Source: Flavobacteriales bacterium (GTDB lineage: Bacteria; Bacteroidota; Bacteroidia; Flavobacteriales; BACL11). Taken from it: a stretch of DNA of 8,301 nt. Made by a program: the position numbers and the translations under genes. The notes under the pieces are model-generated. The model was not told the origin of the DNA. It saw only the letters and a list, made by a program, of their open reading frames with translations, and ran no database searches. Below are positions 1 to 7,301 of the stretch, one piece after another (within the stretch, counting starts at the first letter, position 1; each line of letters opens with the position of its first letter). The stretch lies in NCBI GenBank assembly GCA_002683775.1, contig NYTT01000058.1:1-8301 (forward strand), in the 5' to 3' direction.

Positions 1-422
1 AACTTTTCAGAACTAAAATCATAAGTATATCTAAAATATCCACCGGACTGACTATTTTCTGGACAAACATAAACTTCATTATCAACTCTATAAATTGCAG
101 GAAAAGATAAATGTGATTCTAAATCCAAAACTATTTTCATGGATATAAGTCTTAAATTATTTCTACTTATAACTAATTTTGCGATACGACCTTTTTTTAT
201 TTTATTGTCGTATTCCTCAACTAATAAATCAATCTCATTTTCTGTCATATTTAAAATAAATGGGTCGGCAAACCATTTATTTTTGTAATCGTGTTTAAGA
301 TATTTTATCCTAGGTTTTTTAGAAGTTAAAATTAAATCAGGACTATTGCCTGTAAAACCTATATTCCATTTTGACATAGTTAATTCTTCATATATAAATT
401 TTAACATAGAACTTATTTTCAT
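1..422 (-). CDS. GINT1-N-like beta-propeller domain protein, 5' part (truncated at window edge)
   Basis: The reading frame starts at an ATG (420-422) and stays open for 140 codons to base 1, so the C-terminus lies outside the window. The visible residues carry the signature of a beta-propeller domain found in polysaccharide loci and named after the N-terminal domain of plant glucosamine inositolphosphorylceramide transferase 1. The motifs are WFADPF (residues 50-55), a VEEYD segment (68-72) followed by KKGRI (76-80), HLSFP (104-108) and PENS (121-124). Related folds occur in GH32/GH43-like proteins, and some bacterial members are fused to formyltransferase-like or glycosyltransferase domains. 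The molecular function here is unknown; a sugar-transfer or modification role is inferred. The ATG follows the flippase stop by only 4 bases, which supports cotranscription. Internal ATGs at residues 6 and 16 are alternative starts; MSKWNIGF at residue 16 is close to where the family domain usually begins. The coding frame is certain, the family call fairly sure. Confidence 0.75.
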   Translation of the reverse strand, partial: MKISSMLKFIYEELTMSKWNIGFTGNSPDLILTSKKPRIKYLKHDYKNKWFADPFILNMTENEIDLLVEEYDNKIKKGRIAKLVISRNNLRLISMKIVLDLESHLSFPAIYRVDNEVYVCPENSQSGGYFRYTYDFSSEK

Positions 423-426
423 AGAC

Positions 427-1866
427 TTAAAAATGAAACTTTTGAAAAAATACAATCATGTATTGACGAAAGTACTTAACATTAAAAATCCAACATAAAA
501 AAAAGTAGGTAAACAAACCTGTAAAAAACCCAAAAACCAATTTAAGAATATCACTATTTATGAATGATGTTGAGTAAGCTACTACGCAGGCCATTATAAA
601 AGATGCTATCAGAACACCCTTTAATTCAGATAATTGTTGTAATAATGTTAGACCAATTTGTTTTTTAGTATAATAAGAATTAAAAAATAGTTCAATAAAT
701 CCAATTAAGATTTGACTTGCAATTAACGCCATAAATCCGTAAGAAAGGGAAATAACAACAATAAAAATAAACAGAATTTTCTTTAATATTTCATTTTTTA
801 ATGCTAATCCAGTGTTTCCAGTAGCATTAAAAACATTTAGATTAAATGTATTTATTACAAATAGTATTCCTACGGGACATAATATTTGTAATATAGGAGC
901 AGAAGGAAGCCATTTTTCAGATAAAAGAAATATAACTAGTGGCTCAGCAAGAACAAAAATACCAAAAAGTAAAGGGAAAACTAATAAAGATGTTGAAATG
1001 ATAAATTTCAAAAGTAACTCGCCCATCTTCCTATGATCATTTTGAGTTTCACATAATAATGGTGTAGAAACTCGCTGAATTAAGCCTGTTATATTACCAC
1101 TGGTTAAATTTTTTATACTTTGAGCCCTATTGTAGAAACCTAGCTGTGAAGACAAAAATTCTTTTCCAATAACTACTGAATAAATTTGATTAAAAATTGT
1201 GTTGATAAGCCTTGCCAAAATGAGTCTGTAAGCGAATTTAAATAGTGGTTTAATTCTTTTAAATGAAAAACTTAAAAGTGGACGCCATTTAACTAATAAC
1301 CAAATTACTAAAACATTAACAAGACTTAAACTAATCATTTGTGCAACTAAAGCCCAAACCCCATATCCTTGATAAGCAAATACTACTCCGATTATTCCAG
1401 AAATTATTATTGAAGGAAATGACACCCTAGCCTGAGTTTTAAAATCAACATTAATCATAAGCTTTGTATTTTGAACTACTCCGAATGAATTTATAATTAA
1501 TGTAATACCTACAACTCTAATTAATTCAGTTAATTGATTTTCATTAAAAAAAATTGCTATTGAAGGCGATAATAAAAAAACTATTAAATAAAGTGAAACT
1601 CCTAATATTATGTTTAAAACAAATACAGAGGAAAAATCTAACTCATCTCTATCAATTTTTTGAATAAGAGAGGCTCCTAAACCAGTTTCGTTAATAATTG
1701 ATAATATATTTACAACAACTAACACAAGTGCAATTAGACCATAATCAGTTGGCTCAAGCAGACGTGCTAATATTATTGTTAATACAAACTGTATCCCTTG
1801 AACACCAAATTTTTCAATTGCACTCCAAATTATGCCTTTTTTTACCCTTTGACTCACCGGTTGCAT
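427..1866 (-). CDS. wzx: Wzx-type lipid-linked oligosaccharide flippase (WzxC-like)
   Basis: This is a polytopic inner-membrane protein of 479 residues, the usual length for MOP-superfamily polysaccharide exporters (COG2244, Polysacc_synt_3). It is expected to flip undecaprenyl-diphosphate-linked repeat units from the cytoplasmic to the periplasmic face for polymerisation. The N-terminus is typical of the WzxC subfamily: KKGIIWSAIEKFGVQG (residues 9-24), then ILARLLEPTDYGL (32-44). About a dozen hydrophobic segments follow. I chose the ATG at 1864-1866, which shares one base with the stop of the upstream SGNH gene (TGATG), a common translational-coupling arrangement. A TTG one codon earlier (1867-1869) is a possible but less likely start. 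The gene ends with TAA at 427, 4 bases before the next ATG. Flippase identity is sure; the exact substrate cannot be read from the sequence. Confidence 0.93.
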   Translation of the reverse strand: MQPVSQRVKKGIIWSAIEKFGVQGIQFVLTIILARLLEPTDYGLIALVLVVVNILSIINETGLGASLIQKIDRDELDFSSVFVLNIILGVSLYLIVFLLSPSIAIFFNENQLTELIRVVGITLIINSFGVVQNTKLMINVDFKTQARVSFPSIIISGIIGVVFAYQGYGVWALVAQMISLSLVNVLVIWLLVKWRPLLSFSFKRIKPLFKFAYRLILARLINTIFNQIYSVVIGKEFLSSQLGFYNRAQSIKNLTSGNITGLIQRVSTPLLCETQNDHRKMGELLLKFIISTSLLVFPLLFGIFVLAEPLVIFLLSEKWLPSAPILQILCPVGILFVINTFNLNVFNATGNTGLALKNEILKKILFIFIVVISLSYGFMALIASQILIGFIELFFNSYYTKKQIGLTLLQQLSELKGVLIASFIMACVVAYSTSFINSDILKLVFGFFTGLFTYFFLCWIFNVKYFRQYMIVFFQKFHF

Positions 1867-1868
1867 CA
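1864..1868 (-). promoter_or_regulatory. TGATG stop-start overlap coupling the SGNH gene to wzx
   Basis: On the minus strand the TGA stop of the SGNH gene (1868-1866) shares its last base with the ATG of the flippase (1866-1864). No clear Shine-Dalgarno motif precedes it. Such overlaps normally allow ribosomes ending one gene to re-initiate on the next, so levels of the acyl-transfer protein and the flippase are likely linked. The overlap is seen directly; the coupling is inferred. Confidence 0.6.
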
Positions 1869-2795
1869 ATATGGGCTATTTTTATAATTAGACTCTGTCA
1901 GTTTCAGCTTTAGGCCATGCGAAACTTGTTTTGCTACTTCTTCATGGCCAAAACATGTCCAATGGGAATCATTTGGAAACTCCCATGTCTTTATATCATC
2001 TGTTTTTAAAATTATAGTCTGAAAATTATTTTTCATTACCATTTCAATTAAACCTTTATCACTATTAGGACTAAAAACAATAATGATATTATCCGTAATG
2101 TAGGTTTTATTAATAAAGTCTAATAGTTTTTGAATCTTATTATAGTCAATGTTTAATTTATTATCATCTATTTTAATTTTAGAAGAGTTTTCATTACTAA
2201 TTATATAGTTTCGATATATATAATACATGAATTGAAAATTATATAATACCTTTTTTATTTTATTTTCTAAAAATTGAGGGTAGGAAATATTATTGGATCT
2301 TATAGACCATTGAAAAGTCTTATTTTCATGTTTAATTTCTCTGATACTATTTGAAAAATCACTATCGTGTACATATAAGATTTGTTTTACGGGATTCAAA
2401 TGAGTTAATGATTTAGTCATTTCCATAAACTCAATTAAATTTGCACCACTTCTTGCACTAGGATAAAAATTATAACTATTAGTTCTCATGGATAGCAAAT
2501 AGGCTTGATCACATTCATTTGGATTCATTATATTTTCGATAAAAGAATCGCCAATAACAGTAATTAATGAGTCCAAGGATTTTGGTTCATATCCAAATTC
2601 TCCAAATTTATTAACACTCCATTTGTTTCCATTTAAATAATAACCTGTTTGATTTGGGAAATTTTTAATAAGTCCATTTGTATCTTGATACATCTCAGGA
2701 ATATTAATACCAAGTTTCAAGACTCTAATTGAAAATTCACCGATAAAATATCCAAATACAATAAATATTAATATATTAACAAGAAACTTTCTCAT
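1866..2795 (-). CDS. Membrane-anchored SGNH-fold acyltransferase/esterase (AlgJ/AlgX-like)
   Basis: The protein has 309 residues. A hydrophobic stretch near the N-terminus (about 5-20) looks like an uncleaved signal anchor, placing the catalytic domain in the periplasm. SGNH blocks are visible: GDS at 82-84, with Ser84 the likely nucleophile; a Gly in SARSGAN (113-119) as a candidate block II; and a C-terminal DSHW (276-279) giving the Asp-x-His pair, followed by a GHEEVAKQ helix (283-290). This arrangement is shared with AlgJ/AlgX and other SGNH partners of MBOAT acyltransferases, which move acetyl groups onto exported polysaccharides. It lies 4 bases downstream of the MBOAT gene and overlaps the flippase start, so it is almost certainly the MBOAT's partner. 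The middle region (about 150-235) is Lys/Asn/Ile-rich and poorly conserved by eye. An acetylesterase activity is the main alternative. Confidence 0.82.
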   Translation of the reverse strand: MRKFLVNILIFIVFGYFIGEFSIRVLKLGINIPEMYQDTNGLIKNFPNQTGYYLNGNKWSVNKFGEFGYEPKSLDSLITVIGDSFIENIMNPNECDQAYLLSMRTNSYNFYPSARSGANLIEFMEMTKSLTHLNPVKQILYVHDSDFSNSIREIKHENKTFQWSIRSNNISYPQFLENKIKKVLYNFQFMYYIYRNYIISNENSSKIKIDDNKLNIDYNKIQKLLDFINKTYITDNIIIVFSPNSDKGLIEMVMKNNFQTIILKTDDIKTWEFPNDSHWTCFGHEEVAKQVSHGLKLKLTESNYKNSPY

Positions 2796-2799
2796 AAAA

Positions 2800-4248
2800 T
2801 TAAAATTGAAAATAAATAAATTCTTGTTCTTTACCTCCGAACCAAAAAATTACAAAAACAATTATATAATATATTGCAAACCTAATTGCTTGACTTGATT
2901 TTGAACCTAAATTAGCAATTGCGTATTGATTTCCCCTTCCTTTCCATTCGATTATTAGAAAAACAGTTAAAAGAATTATTATTTTATTTACAGAGTCTTC
3001 AATACCGATTATCGGATTTGTAAAAATAGACGGGGAAAGAATTTCACTAATGTAGCTTAGTGCGTGTTCAACATCATTTGCTCTAAAAAAAATCCATGCA
3101 AAAACGGTTAATGTAAATGTTGTTAGCATTGCTAATGACTCTCTTATCGATGGCAATAATTTACCATTAGCTACAACATCTAAATTCCTTCTGTTATTAT
3201 TTGTTAATAATAGAGGTAAGAAATAAATGGCATTTAAAGCTCCCCAAATTATAAAAGTCCAATTAGCTCCGTGCCAAAACCCACTAACTAAGAAAATCAC
3301 AAAAGTATTTCTTACTTTCATCCAAGTGCCACCCCAACTACCACCTAGAGGTATGTATAAGTAGTCTCTAAACCATGTACTTAATGAAATATGCCACCGT
3401 CTCCAAAACTCTGCAATATCTCTTGAAAAGTAAGGTGCTGCAAAGTTTTGTTTTAAGTCAAACCCAAAGAGCCTAGATGTACCAATAGCTATATCAGAAT
3501 AACCAGAAAAGTCTCCATATATTTGAAATGTAAAGAATATAGCACCAAGTACTAATGTACTTCCGTTCATTTCCGTTGAACTATTAAATATCTCATTAGC
3601 AAAATGAGCACAATTATCTGCAATCACTATTTTTTTAAATAACCCCCATAGTATCTGACGCATTCCGTCAACTGCTTTTTGGTATTCAAAGATTCTTTTT
3701 TTATAAAACTGTGGAAGTAAATGTGTAGCTCTTTCAATAGGTCCAGCTACAAGCTGAGGGAAGAAGCATACAAAGGCAGAGAAAGCAATAAAGTCTTGTG
3801 TGGGTTCTAACTTCCTTTTGTAAACATCAATTGTATAACTTAGAGTTTGGAAGGTATAGAAACTAATTCCAACAGGCAGAATAATGTTAAGACTATTGTT
3901 ATTAATCTGCATTCCAAATAAACTAAAAGCATCAATAAAGTTTTCTAAAAAAAAGTTATAATATTTAAAAAATCCTAAAAAGCCAAGATTTACAATGACA
4001 CTTGTCCATAATAACACTTTTCTTTTTGATTGATTCTCTTCAATTCTTAGCTTCTTACCAACTAAATAATCGACTACTGTACTAAAAATTATTAAAGATA
4101 AGAATCTCCAATCCCACCATCCGTAAAAGACGTAACTTGCTACAACTATTAAAGCATTTTGAAGTTTTAAATTTTTGTTTAAAACAAACCAATAAAGTAA
4201 AAATACTATAGGAAGGAAAACTGCAAAGTCGATTGAGTTAAATAACAT
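2800..4248 (-). CDS. MBOAT-family membrane-bound O-acyltransferase (AlgI-like)
   Basis: This polytopic inner-membrane protein of 482 residues matches the usual length of AlgI/PatA/DltB-type MBOAT proteins. They pass an acyl group, usually acetyl, across the membrane to a periplasmic acceptor protein or glycan. Family hallmarks are the N-terminal LFNSIDFAVFLPIVFLLYW (2-20), FYGWWDWRF (41-49), ILPVGISFYTFQTLSY (123-138), FFPQLVAGPIERA (162-174), and YGDFSGYSDIAIG (244-256). The catalytic core holds FWRRWHISLSTWFRDYLYIP (281-300, with His286) and SGFWHGANW (322-330). His326 is the invariant MBOAT histidine. All motifs are intact, so the enzyme is probably active. An A-rich stretch precedes the ATG. 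The SGNH gene follows after 4 bases, the usual MBOAT/SGNH pairing. The acyl group and acceptor sugar are not determined; acetylation of the glycan made by this locus is inferred. Confidence 0.95.
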   Translation of the reverse strand: MLFNSIDFAVFLPIVFLLYWFVLNKNLKLQNALIVVASYVFYGWWDWRFLSLIIFSTVVDYLVGKKLRIEENQSKRKVLLWTSVIVNLGFLGFFKYYNFFLENFIDAFSLFGMQINNNSLNIILPVGISFYTFQTLSYTIDVYKRKLEPTQDFIAFSAFVCFFPQLVAGPIERATHLLPQFYKKRIFEYQKAVDGMRQILWGLFKKIVIADNCAHFANEIFNSSTEMNGSTLVLGAIFFTFQIYGDFSGYSDIAIGTSRLFGFDLKQNFAAPYFSRDIAEFWRRWHISLSTWFRDYLYIPLGGSWGGTWMKVRNTFVIFLVSGFWHGANWTFIIWGALNAIYFLPLLLTNNNRRNLDVVANGKLLPSIRESLAMLTTFTLTVFAWIFFRANDVEHALSYISEILSPSIFTNPIIGIEDSVNKIIILLTVFLIIEWKGRGNQYAIANLGSKSSQAIRFAIYYIIVFVIFWFGGKEQEFIYFQF

Positions 4249-4296
4249 TTTTTTTACTTGATATTAATTTCTTGTAATTTTTTATATTATTATGCT

Positions 4297-4944
4297 TTAA
4301 TTATTATATAATTCAAACAATATATCCATCTTCTTTTTATTAAGGGTATTGAAAGTAAAACCTAAAATTTTTCCAACCCTGAAATATCCAAGATCAATAA
4401 AACCATATTTCTGTTGGACTTTTAATGCTGCAACATTTCCTTTAAATACAAAAACTAAACAATTTTTTTTTCCAAGTTTATGTATTTTCATCATTCTATA
4501 TAAATTAAATTTACTGTGCAATCCTTTACCTCTATATAAAGGATGACAATAAGAGTCCTCTAGAAAACCTTCGTTGTCTAATAAATTAATACTTTCTTTA
4601 ACAATAGGTATTCCTATTTTTTTTAAAGAAATCCAAGTTGAGTATGCTAGTGTATTATTATCAATAAATCCATAGCATCGGTAAGAATTATCATATAGTC
4701 GTTCTTTAATAATTTTTAATTTTCTTGGTGTAAACTCGTTTGGATCACCTAAAAGGAAGTCTTCGTAATTGAGTTCTTGGACTTTAAAATCAAAATAGTC
4801 TAACTTATTACTAATTTGTTCATAATTGAGACTAGATTTTAAATAATGAATACTATGCCAATGAGTTTTAATAACATTATAAATGAAATAATCTAAAACA
4901 CCAGAGATACCATATTTCCTGATTTTATTAAATATTTCTTCCAT
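4297..4944 (-). CDS. GNAT-family N-acyltransferase
   Basis: This cytoplasmic protein of 215 residues has a C-terminal GNAT fold. Motif A is clear: HPLYRGKGLHSKF (134-146) contains the R-G-K-G acetyl-CoA pyrophosphate-binding loop. Motif B follows as NVAALKVQQKYGF (170-182), the usual N-x-x-A-x-x-x-x-x-K-x-GF pattern. The N-terminal 45 residues, beginning EEIFNKIRKYGISG, form a basic and aromatic extension that could associate with the membrane; similar leaders occur in GNATs of polysaccharide loci. Expected substrates are amino groups of sugar nucleotides or lipid-linked sugars with acetyl-CoA or another acyl-CoA, but the acceptor cannot be deduced. It sits 24 bases after the CelD-like gene and 48 bases before the MBOAT gene, so it is probably cotranscribed with both. 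The GNAT call is firm; the role in glycan modification is inferred from context. Confidence 0.85.
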   Translation of the reverse strand: MEEIFNKIRKYGISGVLDYFIYNVIKTHWHSIHYLKSSLNYEQISNKLDYFDFKVQELNYEDFLLGDPNEFTPRKLKIIKERLYDNSYRCYGFIDNNTLAYSTWISLKKIGIPIVKESINLLDNEGFLEDSYCHPLYRGKGLHSKFNLYRMMKIHKLGKKNCLVFVFKGNVAALKVQQKYGFIDLGYFRVGKILGFTFNTLNKKKMDILFELYNN

Positions 4945-4968
4945 TTTAAAAATCTAAGATTATAAATA

Positions 4969-6060
4969 TCAATTTTTTAGGATTTGCTTTATTACTCTTA
5001 ATATTTTTTCAACTTTACTAAGAAATTTCATTTTCTTAGATTTAAAATTTTCAAAATTGAATGTGTACAATAAATTAAATGAATTTGTTAATTCAAACTT
5101 CCATTCGTATCTACCTGCTCCCATATCAAAAAAATCCCACTTTTTATCATTATAGTTTTTTTGAAAAATTAAAAAATTGAAAATTCTTCCTATACTTAAA
5201 TGGTTATATTTTGGATTTATTGCAGTACTGACTGAATGAAATTTATTTTTATGTATATAGCCAGTGAAATAGCACATTATTTCATTATTTTTGTCAGTAT
5301 CCACGATTAAATAAGTCAATACATCACTGTTCTTATTGTATAGTTCGTTTAAAAATTTTATGTATTGTTTATTTTCAAAATGAGAATGTCTTTTTTTAGT
5401 ACTATTTAAGTTTGAATGATTTTTTTGAGCTAAATGAATTTTTGATATAGAATTTATTACATTATCGCTCGTTAATATTACTTTATATCTAATAGCCTTG
5501 TCAAGTTTATTTTTGTACTGATTTATTTTTTTAATTTTAAATTTTTTGGAATAAGTATTATAATCTTGAAATTTAGAAAAATCAATAAATGGATTTTCGA
5601 TTAAATATTCTAGGTTCTTATTGTATTTACTTTTAAGCAAGAAATGAATTAAAACTGAGTTTTGGCCAATATGTGTTAAATTGATTTCGTCCCATTCTTT
5701 ATCATTTTCATGCAAAGCATCAAAGATTTTTGAGACTATATTACTATTTTTAATATCTTGATTATTTTCTATTAATAAGTCTGCATAGTCGCCATTACTT
5801 ATAAATTGAAGAACTCTTTTTTTGAGTAATTTTCCGTTGACTTTTCTAATAAGAAATGGAGCAATTGCGATAATTTTATTGTTATTAGTAACTGTAACAA
5901 TAAATAATTTGTCCTCTATATTTTGTAAATGAATAAACCAAGAATAGCAATAACGATATGTTGAAAAATAAGTACTATTTTGACATTTTTTTTCTATTCG
6001 CTCCCAATCATTTTTTAACCCTTTAAAATCATTGGTATTTCTTATAATATTGTATAGCAT
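4969..6060 (-). CDS. CelD/BcsL-like (FemAB-related) GNAT-superfamily protein
   Basis: The protein has 363 residues with no signal peptide or obvious membrane segment, a normal length for the CelD/BcsL group (COG5653, Acetyltransf_6), which shares the double-GNAT fold of FemAB and leucyl/phenylalanyl transferases. Recognisable landmarks are NDWERIEKKCQNSTYFSTYRY with a following W41 (17-41), IAPFLIRKV (66-74), a GDYADLLI segment (90-97) and the C-terminal FFDMGAGRYEWKFELTN (310-326), matching the family's DFG-x-G-x-x-xYK block. Members occur often in exopolysaccharide loci, but their reactions are mostly uncharacterised; acylation or aminoacylation of an amino sugar is a reasonable guess. It is 32 bases downstream of wecC. 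Base composition is extremely AT-rich: by hand count, 5521-5580 has only 6 G+C out of 60. Codon use is correspondingly Lys/Asn/Ile-heavy, unlike wecC upstream. Family assignment is good, function weak. Confidence 0.75.
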   Translation of the reverse strand: MLYNIIRNTNDFKGLKNDWERIEKKCQNSTYFSTYRYCYSWFIHLQNIEDKLFIVTVTNNNKIIAIAPFLIRKVNGKLLKKRVLQFISNGDYADLLIENNQDIKNSNIVSKIFDALHENDKEWDEINLTHIGQNSVLIHFLLKSKYNKNLEYLIENPFIDFSKFQDYNTYSKKFKIKKINQYKNKLDKAIRYKVILTSDNVINSISKIHLAQKNHSNLNSTKKRHSHFENKQYIKFLNELYNKNSDVLTYLIVDTDKNNEIMCYFTGYIHKNKFHSVSTAINPKYNHLSIGRIFNFLIFQKNYNDKKWDFFDMGAGRYEWKFELTNSFNLLYTFNFENFKSKKMKFLSKVEKILRVIKQILKN

Positions 6061-6092
6061 AATTTAAACTATCTAAACTTGAAAAACATTAT

Positions 6093-7301
6093 TCAATTTT
6101 GTATTCCACAAAAATCTAGGATCACTGTATTCGAATCTATATCAATATTCTTAAATTCTTTATGTGCAACTAAAAATACTATAATATCGGCCTCTTTTAC
6201 TGCAATTTTAAAATCGGTTAGTTTAAACACGTTATGCTTCTCAATATTTGGCTCCACAATAAAATGAGTTTCATTATTTGATCTTTGTAAAACCTTTTGA
6301 GCTATGTATTTAGCTGGAGATTCTCTTAAATCATCAATATTTGGTTTAAAAGCTAAGCCCATTAAAGCAGTTTTTGGTTTTCTGCCGTGTTTTAATTCAA
6401 ATTGAAGTTTTTCGTTTTGAATTTTCTCTGCACACCAAAAAGACTTGTAATTATTAACCTCTCTTGCTGTACCAATCATTTTTGACTCTGCTGGATATTC
6501 AGAAACAATAAAGTAAGGATCCACAGCAATACAATGTCCTCCTACTCCACAGCCAGGTTGTAAGATATTTACTCTTGGGTGTTTATTTGCCAAATTGATT
6601 AATTCCCATACATTAATATCGGCCTTATCACATATTATAGAAAGCTCGTTAGCAAAGGCTATTTGAGAGTCTCTAGAAGAATTTTCTACCAATTTACACA
6701 TCTCTGCAGTACGAGCATTTGTTGCATGCAACTCACCCTTTACATACTTTCTGTAAAATGAGATCGCTTTTTGAGTAGAAGCTTCATCTAAGCCTCCTAT
6801 AACACGATCATTCTCAACGAGTTCATGCATGACATTTCCTGGCAACACTCTTTCAGGACAGTACGCGATATAAATAGCCCCCTCTAGTTCAGGTCTTGTA
6901 GAGTATATTAATTTTTCCATTTTTTCTGTTGTACCAATAGGTGAGGTAGATTCTATGATATACAAATCTCCTTTCTTCAAAAGTGGAATAAGTCCTTTGG
7001 TTGCAGCCTCAACAAAAGAAATATCTGGCTCATGATTTCCTTTAAAAGGCGTAGGTACTACTACAAGATAAACATCTGCAGCTTTTGGTTTTGTAGATGC
7101 TCTAAAAAAACCTTCTGCAACTGCTTTGGATACAATTTGATCTAATTCGGGTTCAACGATATGAATTTTTCCTTGATTAATTGTGTTAACAACTTTTTGA
7201 TTAATATCTACCCCTAGAACATTTGTCCCATGAGATGCTATTAATGCGGAGGTAGGTAATCCGATATACCCTAAACCTATAGTTACAACTTCTGTTTTCA
7301 A
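6093..7301 (-). CDS. wecC: UDP-N-acetyl-D-mannosamine dehydrogenase
   Basis: This cytoplasmic enzyme oxidises UDP-ManNAc at C6 to UDP-ManNAcA with two NAD+, supplying an acidic amino sugar. Its 402 residues fit the UDP-sugar dehydrogenase family. The Rossmann loop GLGYIG is at 9-14 with Asp32 following the second strand. Further landmarks are IHIVEPEL (46-53), PTPFKGNHEPD (83-93), ESTSPIGTTEKM (117-128), YCPERVLPG (147-155), EMCKLVENS (200-208, with catalytic-type Lys203), HPRVNILQPG (241-250), GGHC (254-257, nucleophile Cys257) and GLAFKPNIDDLRESPA (315-330). These track E. coli WecC closely, so WecC is preferred over UDP-Glc or UDP-GlcNAc dehydrogenases. The start is TTG (7301-7299): two TAA stops stand in frame directly before it and no internal Met occurs before residue 128, beyond the dinucleotide-binding loop. 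Its composition is richer in G+C than its downstream neighbour. No wecB epimerase is in the window. Confidence 0.95.
   Translation of the reverse strand: MKTEVVTIGLGYIGLPTSALIASHGTNVLGVDINQKVVNTINQGKIHIVEPELDQIVSKAVAEGFFRASTKPKAADVYLVVVPTPFKGNHEPDISFVEAATKGLIPLLKKGDLYIIESTSPIGTTEKMEKLIYSTRPELEGAIYIAYCPERVLPGNVMHELVENDRVIGGLDEASTQKAISFYRKYVKGELHATNARTAEMCKLVENSSRDSQIAFANELSIICDKADINVWELINLANKHPRVNILQPGCGVGGHCIAVDPYFIVSEYPAESKMIGTAREVNNYKSFWCAEKIQNEKLQFELKHGRKPKTALMGLAFKPNIDDLRESPAKYIAQKVLQRSNNETHFIVEPNIEKHNVFKLTDFKIAVKEADIIVFLVAHKEFKNIDIDSNTVILDFCGIQN

Noticed and set aside
812..1036. Plus-strand open frame of 74 codons
   Set aside because: It lies wholly inside the flippase gene on the opposite strand, has no family-like motif and no start context; it is a shadow of the membrane protein frame.
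1867..1869. TTG as start codon of the flippase, giving one extra residue
   Set aside because: The ATG one codon later forms a TGATG overlap with the upstream stop and is the stronger start.
1698..1913. Plus-strand open frame of 71 codons across the SGNH/wzx junction
   Set aside because: It is antisense to two well-supported genes, with composition expected from the reverse of hydrophobic codons.
4349..4546. Plus-strand open frame of 65 codons
   Set aside because: It is antisense to the conserved GNAT domain and has no support of its own.
6079..6267. Plus-strand open frame of 62 codons
   Set aside because: It is antisense to the C-terminus of wecC and the following spacer; no protein-like features.
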